64,000 bases of DNA from Pseudomonadota bacterium. GTDB lineage: Bacteria; Pseudomonadota; Gammaproteobacteria; Acidiferrobacterales; Acidiferrobacteraceae. Location of the stretch: contig JAJYPD010000003.1 in the NCBI GenBank assembly GCA_021795715.1, positions 1-64,000 on the forward strand, given 5' to 3'. The translations under genes and the position numbers were made by a program. Below are positions 50,586 through 59,497 of this stretch, piece by piece (the stretch's first letter is position 1; every line of letters starts with the position of its first letter). The notes below the pieces were generated by a model, which was given only the letters and a program-made list of their open reading frames with translations, ran no database searches and had not been told where the DNA came from.

Positions 50586-51521
50586 ATGCGATACAAAGAC
50601 TACTACGCCATCATGGGCGTGCCCCGCACCGCGAGCGCCGAGGAGATCAAGCGCGCCTACCGGAAGCTTGCGCATAAGTACCATCCGGACGTCAGCAAGG
50701 AAAAAGAGGCGGAGGAACGCTTCAAGGAGCTTGGTGAGGCCTACGAAGTGCTGCGTGATCCGGAGAAACGGGCGGCCTATGATCAGCTAGGGCCGAACTG
50801 GCGGGCCGATCAGGACTTCACGCCGCCTCCCGGCTGGCGGCCAACCGGCGGCACGCGCGGCCATGCCCGCGACCAAAGCAGCCACAGACCCGACGCGGCC
50901 CACTTCAGTGATTTCTTCGAGAGCATTTTCGGCGGCGGTGGCGGCGGTTTCCGGCGCACGGCCAGCATGCGCGGCGAAGACGAGCATGCCGAGCTCACCA
51001 TCACACTTGAGGAAGCGTATACCGGAGTCACCCGGTCTGTGCGGCTGTCGATCCCGACTGCGGACGGCCGAACCGACGTGCGCACCCTCAATGTCCACAT
51101 CCCCGCCGGCGTCCAGGCCGGCCAGCAGGTGCGACTCACCGGGCAAGGCAGCCCCGGTCACGGGGGCGGCCCTCCGGGCGATCTGTACCTGGAAATTCAC
51201 ATCGCGCCCCACGCCCGCTACCAGGTGGACGGCCGCGACCTCCATCTGACGATGCCGGTTGCCCCCTGGGAAGCCGCCCTCGGTGCGACATTGACAGTGC
51301 CCACCTTGGGTGGCAAGGTCGATCTCAAAGTCCCCGCCGGCTCCCAGACCGGCCAGAAATTGCGGCTGCGGGGCCGCGGCCTGCCTGGAAATCCACCGGG
51401 TGATGAGTATGTCGTCCTCGAGATCGTCAATCCACGGATGGATTCGGATCGGGCACAGGCCCTGTATAAGCAGTTGGCTGAAGAGCTCCCCTTCAATCCG
51501 CGCGCGCATTGGGAGGCATGA
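50586..51521 (+). CDS. cbpA: DnaJ-class co-chaperone CbpA
   Basis: CbpA is a J-domain co-chaperone of DnaK that also binds curved DNA. The 311-residue product has a J domain with HPD at residues 33-35 (KYHPDVSKE), a Gly/Phe-rich linker ([15 protein letters not shown]), and two C-terminal substrate-binding domains. No zinc-finger region is present, which separates it from Dna[13 protein letters not shown] aligns with E. coli CbpA from its first residue. It overlaps cbpM. Confidence 0.94.
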   Translation: MRYKDYYAIMGVPRTASAEEIKRAYRKLAHKYHPDVSKEKEAEERFKELGEAYEVLRDPEKRAAYDQLGPNWRADQDFTPPPGWRPTGGTRGHARDQSSHRPDAAHFSDFFESIFGGGGGGFRRTASMRGEDEHAELTITLEEAYTGVTRSVRLSIPTADGRTDVRTLNVHIPAGVQAGQQVRLTGQGSPGHGGGPPGDLYLEIHIAPHARYQVDGRDLHLTMPVAPWEAALGATLTVPTLGGKVDLKVPAGSQTGQKLRLRGRGLPGNPPGDEYVVLEIVNPRMDSDRAQALYKQLAEELPFNPRAHWEA

Positions 51522-51823
51522 TGAATAAGGTCGTCATCGGCGTGGTGATCGATGACCAGCTGACCCTAAGCGGCGAGGAACTCTGCGGCCGCAGCCACCT
51601 GACTGCCGAAGATCTGGGTGCACTGGTGGATATGGGCGTCATCACACCGCTTGCGCGCAATCTCTACCCCGAAAACGCACTCCATCGCGCGCGGCGCGCC
51701 CGCAGGCTCAAGCAGGGCCTTGATCTCGAATGGGAAACCGTTGCGGTCTTGGTTGACCTGCTGCAGGAAATCGACACTTTGAAGCGGCGCCTGGGCACCC
51801 TTGAGGCATTGACCCGCCGTTAA
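51518..51823 (+). CDS. cbpM: Chaperone modulator CbpM
   Basis: A 101-residue MerR-like protein that binds the CbpA J domain and inhibits it. It has the segment [29 protein letters not shown] and a helical C-terminus ending [24 protein letters not shown]. It begins within the cbpA stop (ATGATGA) and ends by overlapping the stop of the convergent zinc-ribbon gene. Confidence 0.9.
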   Translation: MMNKVVIGVVIDDQLTLSGEELCGRSHLTAEDLGALVDMGVITPLARNLYPENALHRARRARRLKQGLDLEWETVAVLVDLLQEIDTLKRRLGTLEALTRR

Positions 51824-52785
51824 CGATCCTTGTTGCCGTTGATCGAGGGAATCGAGGGGCCGTCATGGGCAATACCGGGAAGCTGCGGACCCAGGCTGAG
51901 CGGGTAACCGCAACTGCAATGGGACTGACCCGCCGGTACGGTCGCCGTGCAGTGCGGACACACGGCCCCGCCTGCCGCCTCCCGGCTCTCAAGGACCTGT
52001 CCGCAGGCGCACTGCGTTGCCGACGCGCTGACGGTCGCGCCGCACGCCGGGCAGATCCCCCTGTCATCGCCCCAGAGCGTCTTTTCTGCCATCTGGCGTG
52101 GCGCCGTGGCCGCAACGGGCTGAACCGCCGCGGGTTTGGGCGGCGCGACGGCCGGTTTGGGCGCTGCGACTACGGGTTGGGGAGGTGCGAGGGTTGATTG
52201 GGGCGCTGCGACGGCCGGTTTGGGGGGTACTCTGGGCGACCGGCGCTCGGAGGCTACGCCTTCGGAAAGAATCACTCTCTGCGTGGCCGCCGTCTTGTTG
52301 GACGCGGCGTGCTGTACAGCCGTTGCGGACCGGCGCGACGTTTCATTCACAACGGCGTCCCGCGTGCGCGTCGCAGGCTCCGCCGGACGTGCGGACGCTC
52401 CCTTCGCCGGGTTCGCAACCGGCCCGGGTGGCATCTCCTGGACCCCGGCGGCCTCTGGTGTGACGGCGGGCGCCTGCGGTGGCTGCGCCTGATGTGCGGC
52501 GAGCTCCTGCTCCAGAGCCTGGACTTCGGCCTTCGCGTCACGCAACTCGCGCGCCCGAACCGGATCCAGCACCGACTGGCGGGACTCCTCAACGATCTCG
52601 ACGATGGTGATCTGGACTTGCCGCAGACGGGCGGTCAGATACTCCACATAAAGCCGCTCCTGATCGTCCTCCTCCCCGGCTTCCGTATACCCGCAGAACT
52701 CGCACTGATGCGCGTCCCGGGGCAGATCGTGCGCACAGGACGGGCACGGTTTGCGGTACAAGCTGGCAATGCGGTCGTCGGTCAT
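51820..52785 (-). CDS. Triple zinc-ribbon protein with Pro-rich linker, function unknown
   Basis: The 321-residue product starts with a zinc ribbon (Cys14, 17, 28, 31: CPSC and CEFC), followed by a helical segment (about 40-95) and a low-complexity Pro/Ala/Lys linker (about 100-235, with PPKPAV-type repeats). Two more ribbons lie at the end (CPAC 245-248 with CAC 259-261; CPHC 276-279 with CSC 290-292). No signal or membrane segment. I recognise no named family. AGGAGAG precedes the ATG. It faces cbpA-cbpM tail to tail. Confidence 0.8.
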   Translation of the reverse strand: MTDDRIASLYRKPCPSCAHDLPRDAHQCEFCGYTEAGEEDDQERLYVEYLTARLRQVQITIVEIVEESRQSVLDPVRARELRDAKAEVQALEQELAAHQAQPPQAPAVTPEAAGVQEMPPGPVANPAKGASARPAEPATRTRDAVVNETSRRSATAVQHAASNKTAATQRVILSEGVASERRSPRVPPKPAVAAPQSTLAPPQPVVAAPKPAVAPPKPAAVQPVAATAPRQMAEKTLWGDDRGICPACGATVSASATQCACGQVLESREAAGGAVCPHCTATVPAGQSHCSCGYPLSLGPQLPGIAHDGPSIPSINGNKDR

Positions 52786-52964
52786 GGATCTCTCCTGTCT
52801 TCAACTATAACAAGCGGACCCCGCCATTTGAATAGACGCCTGTCAGCCAAAAGATGCCGTCTGCGCTTTCCTCTGCCCCCCGCGAAGGGCGAATCGGCCC
52901 TTGATTGGAATGCTCCACGCTCGCAGACTGAAGACCGCTACTAGAGACGCAAAGGAGGTGTTCC

Positions 52965-53201
52965 ATGTGCTTTTGCGAGAGCGACGCCGTACGCATTTTG
53001 ATCCACATCAAGGCGCGCAAACAGTTCCCGGGCATCGGTTTCGATGAATCCGCCCTCTCCCGAACCGCCGCGCGTTTGCGCATCACAGAGACTGCCCAGA
53101 TCCGCAAGATGAGTCCGCCCGAACTGCAGCGCATGAGCCTGATGTTGCTCGGATTCCTGCCGCCTGCCGCCTGCCCGCCCGCTCATCGGCAAGCCGTGTA
53201 G
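52965..53201 (+). CDS. Small hypothetical protein with strong ribosome site, 78 aa
   Basis: A 78-residue product starting MCFCESDAVRILIHIKARKQ, with a Cys-x-Cys start, basic middle and a helical LQRMSLMLLGFL tail. No family recognised. AAAGGAGGTG lies 6 nt before the ATG, an ideal site that supports real translation. It is 53 bp before the PLD-VTT gene and may be in its operon. Confidence 0.6.
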   Translation: MCFCESDAVRILIHIKARKQFPGIGFDESALSRTAARLRITETAQIRKMSPPELQRMSLMLLGFLPPAACPPAHRQAV

Positions 53202-53254
53202 ACGGCCACCCGACGGATGGCGCCGCCCGGGTACAAGCTATACGCTGCCGCGCA

Positions 53255-55363
53255 ATGGGGACCATCCTGCAACCCGGCAGAAACTGCTGGCATCTCGTAC
53301 CCGCCGACGGGGTGGCCTTTGCCATCGACGCCGTCAACTATTTTGGTCCGCTGGCCGAGGCGATCGGCAACGCCGAACAGAGCGTCATCGCCCTTGGCTG
53401 GGACATGGACAGCCGCATGCGCTTTGGTGGATGCGACTGGCGCGACGACGAACGGCGGCTGGCGGCGTTCCTCCAAGCCACCCTGGAGCACAGGCCGCCG
53501 CTGCACATCTACCTGCTGAGCTGGGATTTTGCGCTCATTTTCGCACTGGAGCGCGAGCCGCTGCTGCCCACCGCCAAGGGCCGCTGGGGCACGCACAGGC
53601 GTCTGCGCTTCGCGCTCGATGGCAGCCATCCGCTCGCCGCCTCGCACCATCAGAAGATCGTTGTCGTTGATGACCAATTCGCCTTCGTCGGCGGACTCGA
53701 CCTGACCATACGCCGTTTCGATACCCGGCAACACCGCCCACACGATCCGTGCCGCACCGACCCCGCAGGCCACCCCTATGGCCCCTTCCACGACGTGCAG
53801 ATCGCCGTCAGCGGAAAGGCCGCCGCCGCACTCGGCAGACTCGCCCGGCAGCGGTGGCACCGGGCAACGGGTGAAATCATTCCCCCGCCCGGCGCCACCG
53901 GCGCGCACTGGCCCGAAAGTCTCGCGCAGGCGGTGCGCAACATACCTGTAGCCATAAGCCGGACCGAACCCGCCTATAACGGCCACCCGGAGATCACCGA
54001 GATCCGCCAGCTCTACATCGATGCGCTGACCGCGGCCCGGCGCTACATTTACATTGAAAACCAGTATTTCACCGCCGCCTGCATCGGCGATGCGCTGCGC
54101 GCCGTTCTGGGTGGCGCAGATCCACCGGAAGTCGTCATCGTCTTGCCGCAACGCACGAGCGGATGGTTGCAGGAACACACCATGGGTTTGCTGCGTGCCC
54201 GTCTCGTTGGCCTGTTGCGGACGGCCGACCGCCACAACCGCCTGCGCATCTGCTATCCACACGCCGAAGATCTCGGCGATGACTACATTCGCGTACACAG
54301 CAAGGTGTTGATCCTGGACGACAGGCTTTTGTCCATCGGCTCGGCCAACACCAACAATCGCTCCATGGGGCTCGACAGTGAATGCAATCTGACGATCGAG
54401 GCAGACGATGGGCCCGCCGCCGGCGCCATCCGGGACTTCAAGGAGGACCTGCTCGCCGAACATCTGCATCTTACGCGCAGCGAAGTCCGCACACGTCTGG
54501 CCGCGGATCCGTCCCTCATCCACCTCATCGATTCCTGCGCCGGTGGGCCCCGCGCCCTCCGCCCCGTGGATGACTCACCCGTCGACGAAACCGACATACC
54601 GGAAACGTGGATTGCGGATCCGGAACGGCCCGTCGACGCCCGTGACATCTTCCCGCACGACGTGCGGCACAACGCCAGGCTCCGCCTTTTGCGTAACGCC
54701 ATCCTGCTTGCCGCGATCGCTTCGCTAAGCGCCCTGTGGTCCCACACGCCCCTGCACGTCTGGCTGAATATATCGCGCCTGGTCCACCTGCTGCGCGGGG
54801 CCACGACACTGGCCGCCGCGCCTGTTATCACGCTCATCGCCTTCATCGTCGGGGGGGCGGCATTCTTCCCCATCACTTTGCTCATTATCGCCACCGCCAT
54901 CGCGTTCCCGCCGCCGCAAAGCCTGCTGTATGCGTTTTTGGGATGCCTGGCGAGCACGTCCGTAAACTACGCGGCCGGCCGGCTTCTCCACGAACGCTAC
55001 GTTGCCCGGCTTGGCGGCCGTCACTGGCAGCGCCTGCGCGAACGCCTGAAGAATCGCGGCCTGATGACGATGATCACCATGGGGCTTGTGCCCATTGCAC
55101 CCTTCACGCTCGTGACCGTGGGCGCCGGCAGCCTGCGTGTGCGCTATCGGAACGTCCTCATCGGCGCAGGCATCGGCGTCGCGCCGGGAATTCTGACCAT
55201 CAGCCTGTTCACGGGCACGCTCACGCGTGCGCTTGCCCGGCCGGAACCTGCGGAGATTGCCATCCTGGTGCTTCTCGCAGCGGTCATCGTATCGTTCATC
55301 CTCTGGATCCGCCGCTGGCTCGCCCAACATCGTGACAAAAAGACGGTGTTTGAACGACAATAG
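53255..55363 (+). CDS. Phospholipase D-like / VTT (DedA-like) membrane fusion protein
   Basis: The 702-residue product has two HKD motifs of the phospholipase D superfamily (His132-x-Lys134-x4-Asp139 and His349-x-Lys351-x4-Asp356). After a linker, residues about 477-690 have membrane segments and a VTT/SNARE-associated domain (ALLYAFLGCLASTSVNYAAGR-like, with GLMTMITMGLVPIAPFTLV). PLD members make phospholipids such as cardiolipin or cut phosphodiesters; VTT members are membrane lipid scramblase-like. Lipid synthesis joined to its own flipping is inferred. The next gene is an EEP hydrolase, like ybhP by clsB in E. coli. Confidence 0.9.
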   Translation: MGTILQPGRNCWHLVPADGVAFAIDAVNYFGPLAEAIGNAEQSVIALGWDMDSRMRFGGCDWRDDERRLAAFLQATLEHRPPLHIYLLSWDFALIFALEREPLLPTAKGRWGTHRRLRFALDGSHPLAASHHQKIVVVDDQFAFVGGLDLTIRRFDTRQHRPHDPCRTDPAGHPYGPFHDVQIAVSGKAAAALGRLARQRWHRATGEIIPPPGATGAHWPESLAQAVRNIPVAISRTEPAYNGHPEITEIRQLYIDALTAARRYIYIENQYFTAACIGDALRAVLGGADPPEVVIVLPQRTSGWLQEHTMGLLRARLVGLLRTADRHNRLRICYPHAEDLGDDYIRVHSKVLILDDRLLSIGSANTNNRSMGLDSECNLTIEADDGPAAGAIRDFKEDLLAEHLHLTRSEVRTRLAADPSLIHLIDSCAGGPRALRPVDDSPVDETDIPETWIADPERPVDARDIFPHDVRHNARLRLLRNAILLAAIASLSALWSHTPLHVWLNISRLVHLLRGATTLAAAPVITLIAFIVGGAAFFPITLLIIATAIAFPPPQSLLYAFLGCLASTSVNYAAGRLLHERYVARLGGRHWQRLRERLKNRGLMTMITMGLVPIAPFTLVTVGAGSLRVRYRNVLIGAGIGVAPGILTISLFTGTLTRALARPEPAEIAILVLLAAVIVSFILWIRRWLAQHRDKKTVFERQ

Positions 55364-55455
55364 AAAATTTCCCGGGACGGGGCTGCCCTTGCGCGCCGCC
55401 GCCCGGCGGCCGCGGTGCCTGCCCTGCAGGACATGGAGCGCTTGCCAATCACGCA

Positions 55456-56172
55456 ATGCTGACCATCGCTTCTTACAACATTCACGGTTGCATCGGCAAA
55501 GATCGTGCGCGCGACGTCGATCGCATCGTCCGGGTGATCCACGAGCTGGAGGCCGATATTGTCGGTCTCCAGGAGGTTGATACGCATTCCGGTCCGGGTC
55601 TTGATAGTGCGCAGATGGATTATCTGCCGCATGCCACCGGCCTGAACGCGGTACGCGGGCCGCTGCTCGCGCGCCATCACGGCCATTATGGAAATCTCTT
55701 GCTCACCTCGCTACCGGTTGCCGATGTGCGGCACATCGACCTGACCGTGGGGCGACATGAGCCGCGCGGCGCGCTTGATGTGGATCTGCGTTTTGGCGAG
55801 CACCTCGTGCGCGTGGTTGTCACGCACTTTGGTCTTGTGCCGTGGGAACGGCGCAAGCAGGGCCGGCGCCTGCTCGAGGCGCTTGCGCCTGCGCCGGAGA
55901 AACTGCTGGTGCTGATGGGGGACTTCAACGCGTGGCGGCCGGCGAGCGGGGCGCTGTCGGGCCTGCATGCCGCGCTCGGCTCGCAGCCGGCACCGGCCAC
56001 CTATCCCGCCTTCTTTCCGCTGCTGCCTCTGGACCGCATCCTGGTCTCACCAAGGGAGGCGCTCATCGGGCTGCACACGCACACGACAACGCTGACCCAG
56101 GTGTGTTCCGACCATCTGCCGCTACGGGCGGCCGTGCAGTGGCCGCCCGTGGGGGACGAAACGGCCGCCTAG
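55456..56172 (+). CDS. Endonuclease/exonuclease/phosphatase-family hydrolase (YbhP-like)
   Basis: The 238-residue product has the EEP fold signatures: SYNIHGCIGKDRARDVDRI, LQEVD (metal-binding Glu), VVVTHFGLVPWERRKQ, LMGDFNAW, and the C-terminal SDHLPLRA with the catalytic His. The substrate may be a phosphodiester in lipid or nucleic acid. The last codons GCC TAG lie inside the 86-bp inverted repeat. It probably shares a transcript with the PLD-VTT gene, as ybhP does with clsB. Confidence 0.88.
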   Translation: MLTIASYNIHGCIGKDRARDVDRIVRVIHELEADIVGLQEVDTHSGPGLDSAQMDYLPHATGLNAVRGPLLARHHGHYGNLLLTSLPVADVRHIDLTVGRHEPRGALDVDLRFGEHLVRVVVTHFGLVPWERRKQGRRLLEALAPAPEKLLVLMGDFNAWRPASGALSGLHAALGSQPAPATYPAFFPLLPLDRILVSPREALIGLHTHTTTLTQVCSDHLPLRAAVQWPPVGDETAA

Positions 56173-56252
56173 GAGCCCCGTCTGACTACCCCTGCCGGCC
56201 GACATGATGAATGGGGGCCGGCAGGAGGGAGCGGATGCCGGCGTTTCGGGTG
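56167..56252 (+). repeat. Left arm of 86-bp inverted repeat with internal hairpin
   Basis: This arm is the reverse complement of 56732-56817 with only two mismatches in 86 bp. It begins in the last codons of the EEP gene (GCCTAG) and contains a perfect 10-bp stem (CCTGCCGGCC at 56191-56200 with GGCCGGCAGG at 56216-56225) and a 15-nt loop, about 20 nt after the stop codon. Confidence 0.95.
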
Positions 56253-56811
56253 CAGTGGACCGACAATACAGTGGGATACATAGCCCCAATGACATCCGAA
56301 GCCAACATTCCCTGGCCATAAGGGTCCACGAAACTCGGGCAAGGTCATGATGATCTCGGGTACGCCGGCGGGGGGGCGAAGGCCTGTTCGATGACCCGTT
56401 ACTGTCTTCCCGCCTCTACAATAGCAATCGAGGTACGGCCGGTCAGGCCCGGTATGACTCGGTGCCGCCTTCAGTCAAAACCATGATCCGGGGCGTATTG
56501 TCACCGGGGTCAGACAGGCAGCCAGCGGATAGGGCTTCGGCCCAAATCCCCCGACTGGTACAACCATGAACACAGGCACCGCGCTCCCGTTCGCGAGCCC
56601 CGGCGCGCGTCATGCCGGCCGGACGAAGCGGCCGCAGAGAACCTGCAGAGCGCAGGGAGCCACCTCTGCACCGCCTAACAACCTCTTAAAGCCCCAAAGC
56701 GGCCCTCAGTTGACGGCCGTTGCCGCCGCAACACCCGAAACACCGGCATCCGCTCCCTCCTGCCGGCCCCCATTCATCATGTCGGCCGGCAGGGGTAGTC
56801 AGACGGGGCCC
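56173..56811. mobile_element. Decayed element bounded by 86-bp inverted repeats
   Basis: The stretch between the EEP and CDGSH genes has no intact gene. It is bounded by the two repeat arms, holds the IS3-like remnant at 56553-56677, and is otherwise low in coding signal. The arms at 86 bp are longer than IS3 termini and no target-site duplication is clear, so it may be a nonautonomous element or the product of an insertion plus rearrangement. Confidence 0.6.
56553..56677 (+). pseudogene. Remnant of IS3-family transposase C-terminus
   Basis: One frame reads DWYNHEHRHRA, the hallmark near the end of IS3-group orfB transposases. A shift of frame then gives ALPFASPGARHAGR, matching the usual continuation of the type RFVTPAxRHAG. 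A frameshift and stops show decay; upstream catalytic DDE parts are not found. It lies between the inverted-repeat arms. Confidence 0.6.
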
Positions 56812-56817
56812 CTAGGC
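56732..56817 (-). repeat. Right arm of 86-bp inverted repeat with internal hairpin
   Basis: Mirror copy of the left arm with the same stem-loop at 56759-56793. Its outer end supplies the TAG stop codon of the CDGSH gene (GCCTAG on the minus strand), just as the left arm does for the EEP gene. Confidence 0.95.
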
Positions 56818-57006
56818 GTGCTCTTCGGACTTGAAGCCGACCTTCATGTGTGTCCCGTCACAAAACGGCTTGCGTGCGGACTGTCCGCAGCGGCACAAAG
56901 CGACCGGCTTGCCGGCCTCCGTCTTGAACGGGCGTCCCTCGTTGTCGACCACATCGACACCCTCGACCAGATAGGGCCCATTTGCCTTAACCGTGATTTT
57001 TGCCAT
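56812..57006 (-). CDS. CDGSH iron-sulfur domain protein
   Basis: A 64-residue protein with one CDGSH motif CRCGQSARKPFCDGTH, whose three Cys and one His bind a [2Fe-2S] cluster, and the N-terminal ITVKANGPYLVEG seen in the small bacterial single-CDGSH proteins. It follows ilvD by 8 bp on the same strand. IlvD is itself an Fe-S enzyme, so a link in cluster supply or repair is thinkable but unproved. Confidence 0.93.
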   Translation of the reverse strand: MAKITVKANGPYLVEGVDVVDNEGRPFKTEAGKPVALCRCGQSARKPFCDGTHMKVGFKSEEHA

Positions 57007-57014
57007 AAAACCCC

Positions 57015-58691
57015 CTATTCGTCGGTTACGCAGCCGGAAGCGGCGTCCTTGACGTTCTTGATGTATTTGAACAAAGTCCCGCGCGACACCTTATAGGGCG
57101 GCATCTTCCAGGCCGCCCGGCGCGCCGCCCACTCCGCCTCGCTGACATCCGCGTCGAGGCGCCGCGTCTGCGCATCGATGGTGACCATGTCGCCATCCCG
57201 CACCAGCGCAATGGGGCCGCCCTCCTGGGCCTCGGGCACCACATGCCCGATGATAAAGCCGTGGGAGCCGCCGGAGAACCGGCCATCGGTGATCAAGGCC
57301 ACGTCACCACCCATGCCGGCTCCCATCAGGGCCGAGGTCGGCGTCAGCATTTCCGGCATGCCGGGCCCACCCTTGGGTCCCTCGTAGCGGATGATCACCA
57401 CGTCACCGCGGGCGATCTTGCCCTGTTCGAGTGCGGCCAGCATATCCTCTTCGGCGTCAAACACCCGCGCCGGACCACGAAAATGCAATCCTTCTTTGCC
57501 GGTGATCTTGGCGACCGAACCGCCAGGCGCCAGATTGCCCGTCAGGATCTGGATGTGGGCGGTCGCCTTGATCGGATCACGGAACGGGCGGATGACCGAC
57601 TGTCCCGGCGTAAGCCCCCGCGCCTCCTGCAGATTCTCGCCGACGGTTTTACCGGTGACCGTGAGGCAATCCTCATGGAGCAACCCGTGCTCGGCGAGGA
57701 CGCGCATGACGGCGGGCACACCGCCGGCGGTGTGCAGATCCTCCATCACGTAGCGGCCGCTTGGCTTCAAATCCGCAAGCAACGGCACGCGATCGCTCAT
57801 GGCCTGGAAATCGGCAAGCGTCAGATCGACGCCGGCGGCGCGGGCCATGGCGATCAGATGCAGCACGGCATTGGTAGAACCGCCAAGGACCATGACGACC
57901 GCCAAAGCATTCTCAAATGCCTTGCGCGTCATGATGTCACGCGGCTTGATATCGTGCTCGAGGAGCCGTTTCACCTGCGCGCCGGCGCGCCGGCATTCGT
58001 CCAGCTTGCCTGGATCCACGGCAGGCGTTGAGGAGCTGTAGGGAAGCGTCATGCCCATGGCTTCGATGGCTGATGCCATGGTATTGGCCGTGTACATGCC
58101 GCCACAGGCTCCCGGTCCCGGACAGGCGTGCCGCACCACCTCGCCGCGCTCCTCCTCGGTCACCCGTCCGACCAGATATTCCCCGTAGACCTGGAAGGCG
58201 GAAATGATGTCGAGGGTCTTCCCGTGCAGATGCCCAGGCTTGATGGTGCCGCCGTAGACCATGAGCGCCGGACGGTTCAGGCGCGCCATGGCAATCAGAC
58301 AGCCGGGCATGTTCTTGTCGCAGCCGGGCAGGGTCACCAGGCCGTCATACCATTGGGCACTCATCACAGTCTCGATCGAATCGGCGATGATGTCGCGCGA
58401 CTGCAACGAGTAGCTCATACCCTTGGTCCCCATGGAAATGCCGTCGGAGACGCCGATGGTGTTGAATCGCATGCCGACCAGCCCGGCGCCGACCACCCCC
58501 TCCTTGACCAGTCCGGCCAGATCCATGAGATGCATGTTGCAGGGATTGCCTTCGAACCAAACGCTGGCGATGCCCACCTGGGCCTTCGCCATATCCGCGT
58601 CACTCAGACCGGTTGCGTGCAACATGGCCTGCGATGCGCCATGCGACTTGGGTCCCGTGATCCGCTCACTGTACCGATTAAGCTTCGGCAT
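57015..58691 (-). CDS. ilvD: Dihydroxyacid dehydratase
   Basis: IlvD makes the 2-keto acids of valine and isoleucine. The 558-residue product has the cluster cysteines in [11 protein letters not shown] and [18 protein letters not shown], and the N-terminal SHGASQAML with [15 protein letters not shown]. The length fits the [2Fe-2S]-type subgroup. The ATG at 58691 follows GGAGGAA; a longer frame lacks similarity. Divergent from the RluF-like gene. Confidence 0.96.
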   Translation of the reverse strand: MPKLNRYSERITGPKSHGASQAMLHATGLSDADMAKAQVGIASVWFEGNPCNMHLMDLAGLVKEGVVGAGLVGMRFNTIGVSDGISMGTKGMSYSLQSRDIIADSIETVMSAQWYDGLVTLPGCDKNMPGCLIAMARLNRPALMVYGGTIKPGHLHGKTLDIISAFQVYGEYLVGRVTEEERGEVVRHACPGPGACGGMYTANTMASAIEAMGMTLPYSSSTPAVDPGKLDECRRAGAQVKRLLEHDIKPRDIMTRKAFENALAVVMVLGGSTNAVLHLIAMARAAGVDLTLADFQAMSDRVPLLADLKPSGRYVMEDLHTAGGVPAVMRVLAEHGLLHEDCLTVTGKTVGENLQEARGLTPGQSVIRPFRDPIKATAHIQILTGNLAPGGSVAKITGKEGLHFRGPARVFDAEEDMLAALEQGKIARGDVVIIRYEGPKGGPGMPEMLTPTSALMGAGMGGDVALITDGRFSGGSHGFIIGHVVPEAQEGGPIALVRDGDMVTIDAQTRRLDADVSEAEWAARRAAWKMPPYKVSRGTLFKYIKNVKDAASGCVTDE

Positions 58692-58789
58692 GCCCGATTC
58701 CTCCGCCAAAGCGGGCCATTGTACCGGCCGGCCGGGCACACCGCCAACATCACCCTTGCGTCGCGCGCAAGCGGCGGTATCCTTGGCGG

Positions 58790-59497
58790 ATGACAGAACA
58801 GGTGCGCATTTCCAAACTCCTCGCCCATCGGGGGCTGTGCTCGCGCCGCGAAGCCGACGACTATCTGGAGAAGGGGCTGGTGCGGGTCGACGGCCGCGTC
58901 GCCCAACTCGGCGAGCGGGTGAATCCGGATGCCCGGATCACCCTGGAAGGAGCCGCCGTCCGCCGCCAGCGCGAACGGGTCACGGTCCTGCTGCATAAGC
59001 CCATCGGCTACGTTTCGGGCCAACCGGAGGCGGGCTATCAAAGCGCCCATGTCCTGCTTACGCCCGACCGCCAGCTGGGCGCCGGGCCCAAACCGCCCCG
59101 GCATCTCGCCGTGGCCGGCCGCCTCGACATCGATTCACAGGGATTGCTCGTGCTGACCGACGACGGCCGCATCGCCCGGCACCTGATCGGCGGACACGGT
59201 GTGGAAAAAGAATATCTGGTACGCGTGCGCCGGCCCCTGGACGACGCGGCGCTCGCCGCCTTGCGCGGGCCCCTGACCCTTGCCGGACGTCCGCTGCGCC
59301 CAATCGGCGTGTGGAGACTGGGGCCTGACTACCTGCGGCTGGTGCTCACCGAAGGGCGCAAACGCCAAATCCGGCACATGCTGGCCGACATCGGACACGA
59401 TGTCGTGAGCCTTAAGCGTGTGCGCATCGGCGGCGTCCGCCTGGGCGGACTGCCAGTCGGCCGCTGGCGCTATCTGACCGCTGGCGAACACTTTTGA
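58790..59497 (+). CDS. RluB/RluF-type 23S rRNA pseudouridine synthase
   Basis: The 235-residue product has an N-terminal S4 domain ([31 protein letters not shown]), the catalytic Asp in [19 protein letters not shown], and [30 protein letters not shown]4 sequence and size resemble RluF (U2604) more than RluB, but the two cannot be told apart with certainty. Overlaps pyrD by one base. Confidence 0.85.
   Translation: MTEQVRISKLLAHRGLCSRREADDYLEKGLVRVDGRVAQLGERVNPDARITLEGAAVRRQRERVTVLLHKPIGYVSGQPEAGYQSAHVLLTPDRQLGAGPKPPRHLAVAGRLDIDSQGLLVLTDDGRIARHLIGGHGVEKEYLVRVRRPLDDAALAALRGPLTLAGRPLRPIGVWRLGPDYLRLVLTEGRKRQIRHMLADIGHDVVSLKRVRIGGVRLGGLPVGRWRYLTAGEHF

Noticed and set aside
56566-57096. A 176-codon plus-strand frame from the repeat element into ilvD
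   Set aside because: It runs through the repeat arm and antisense to the CDGSH gene; only the short transposase-like part has meaning.
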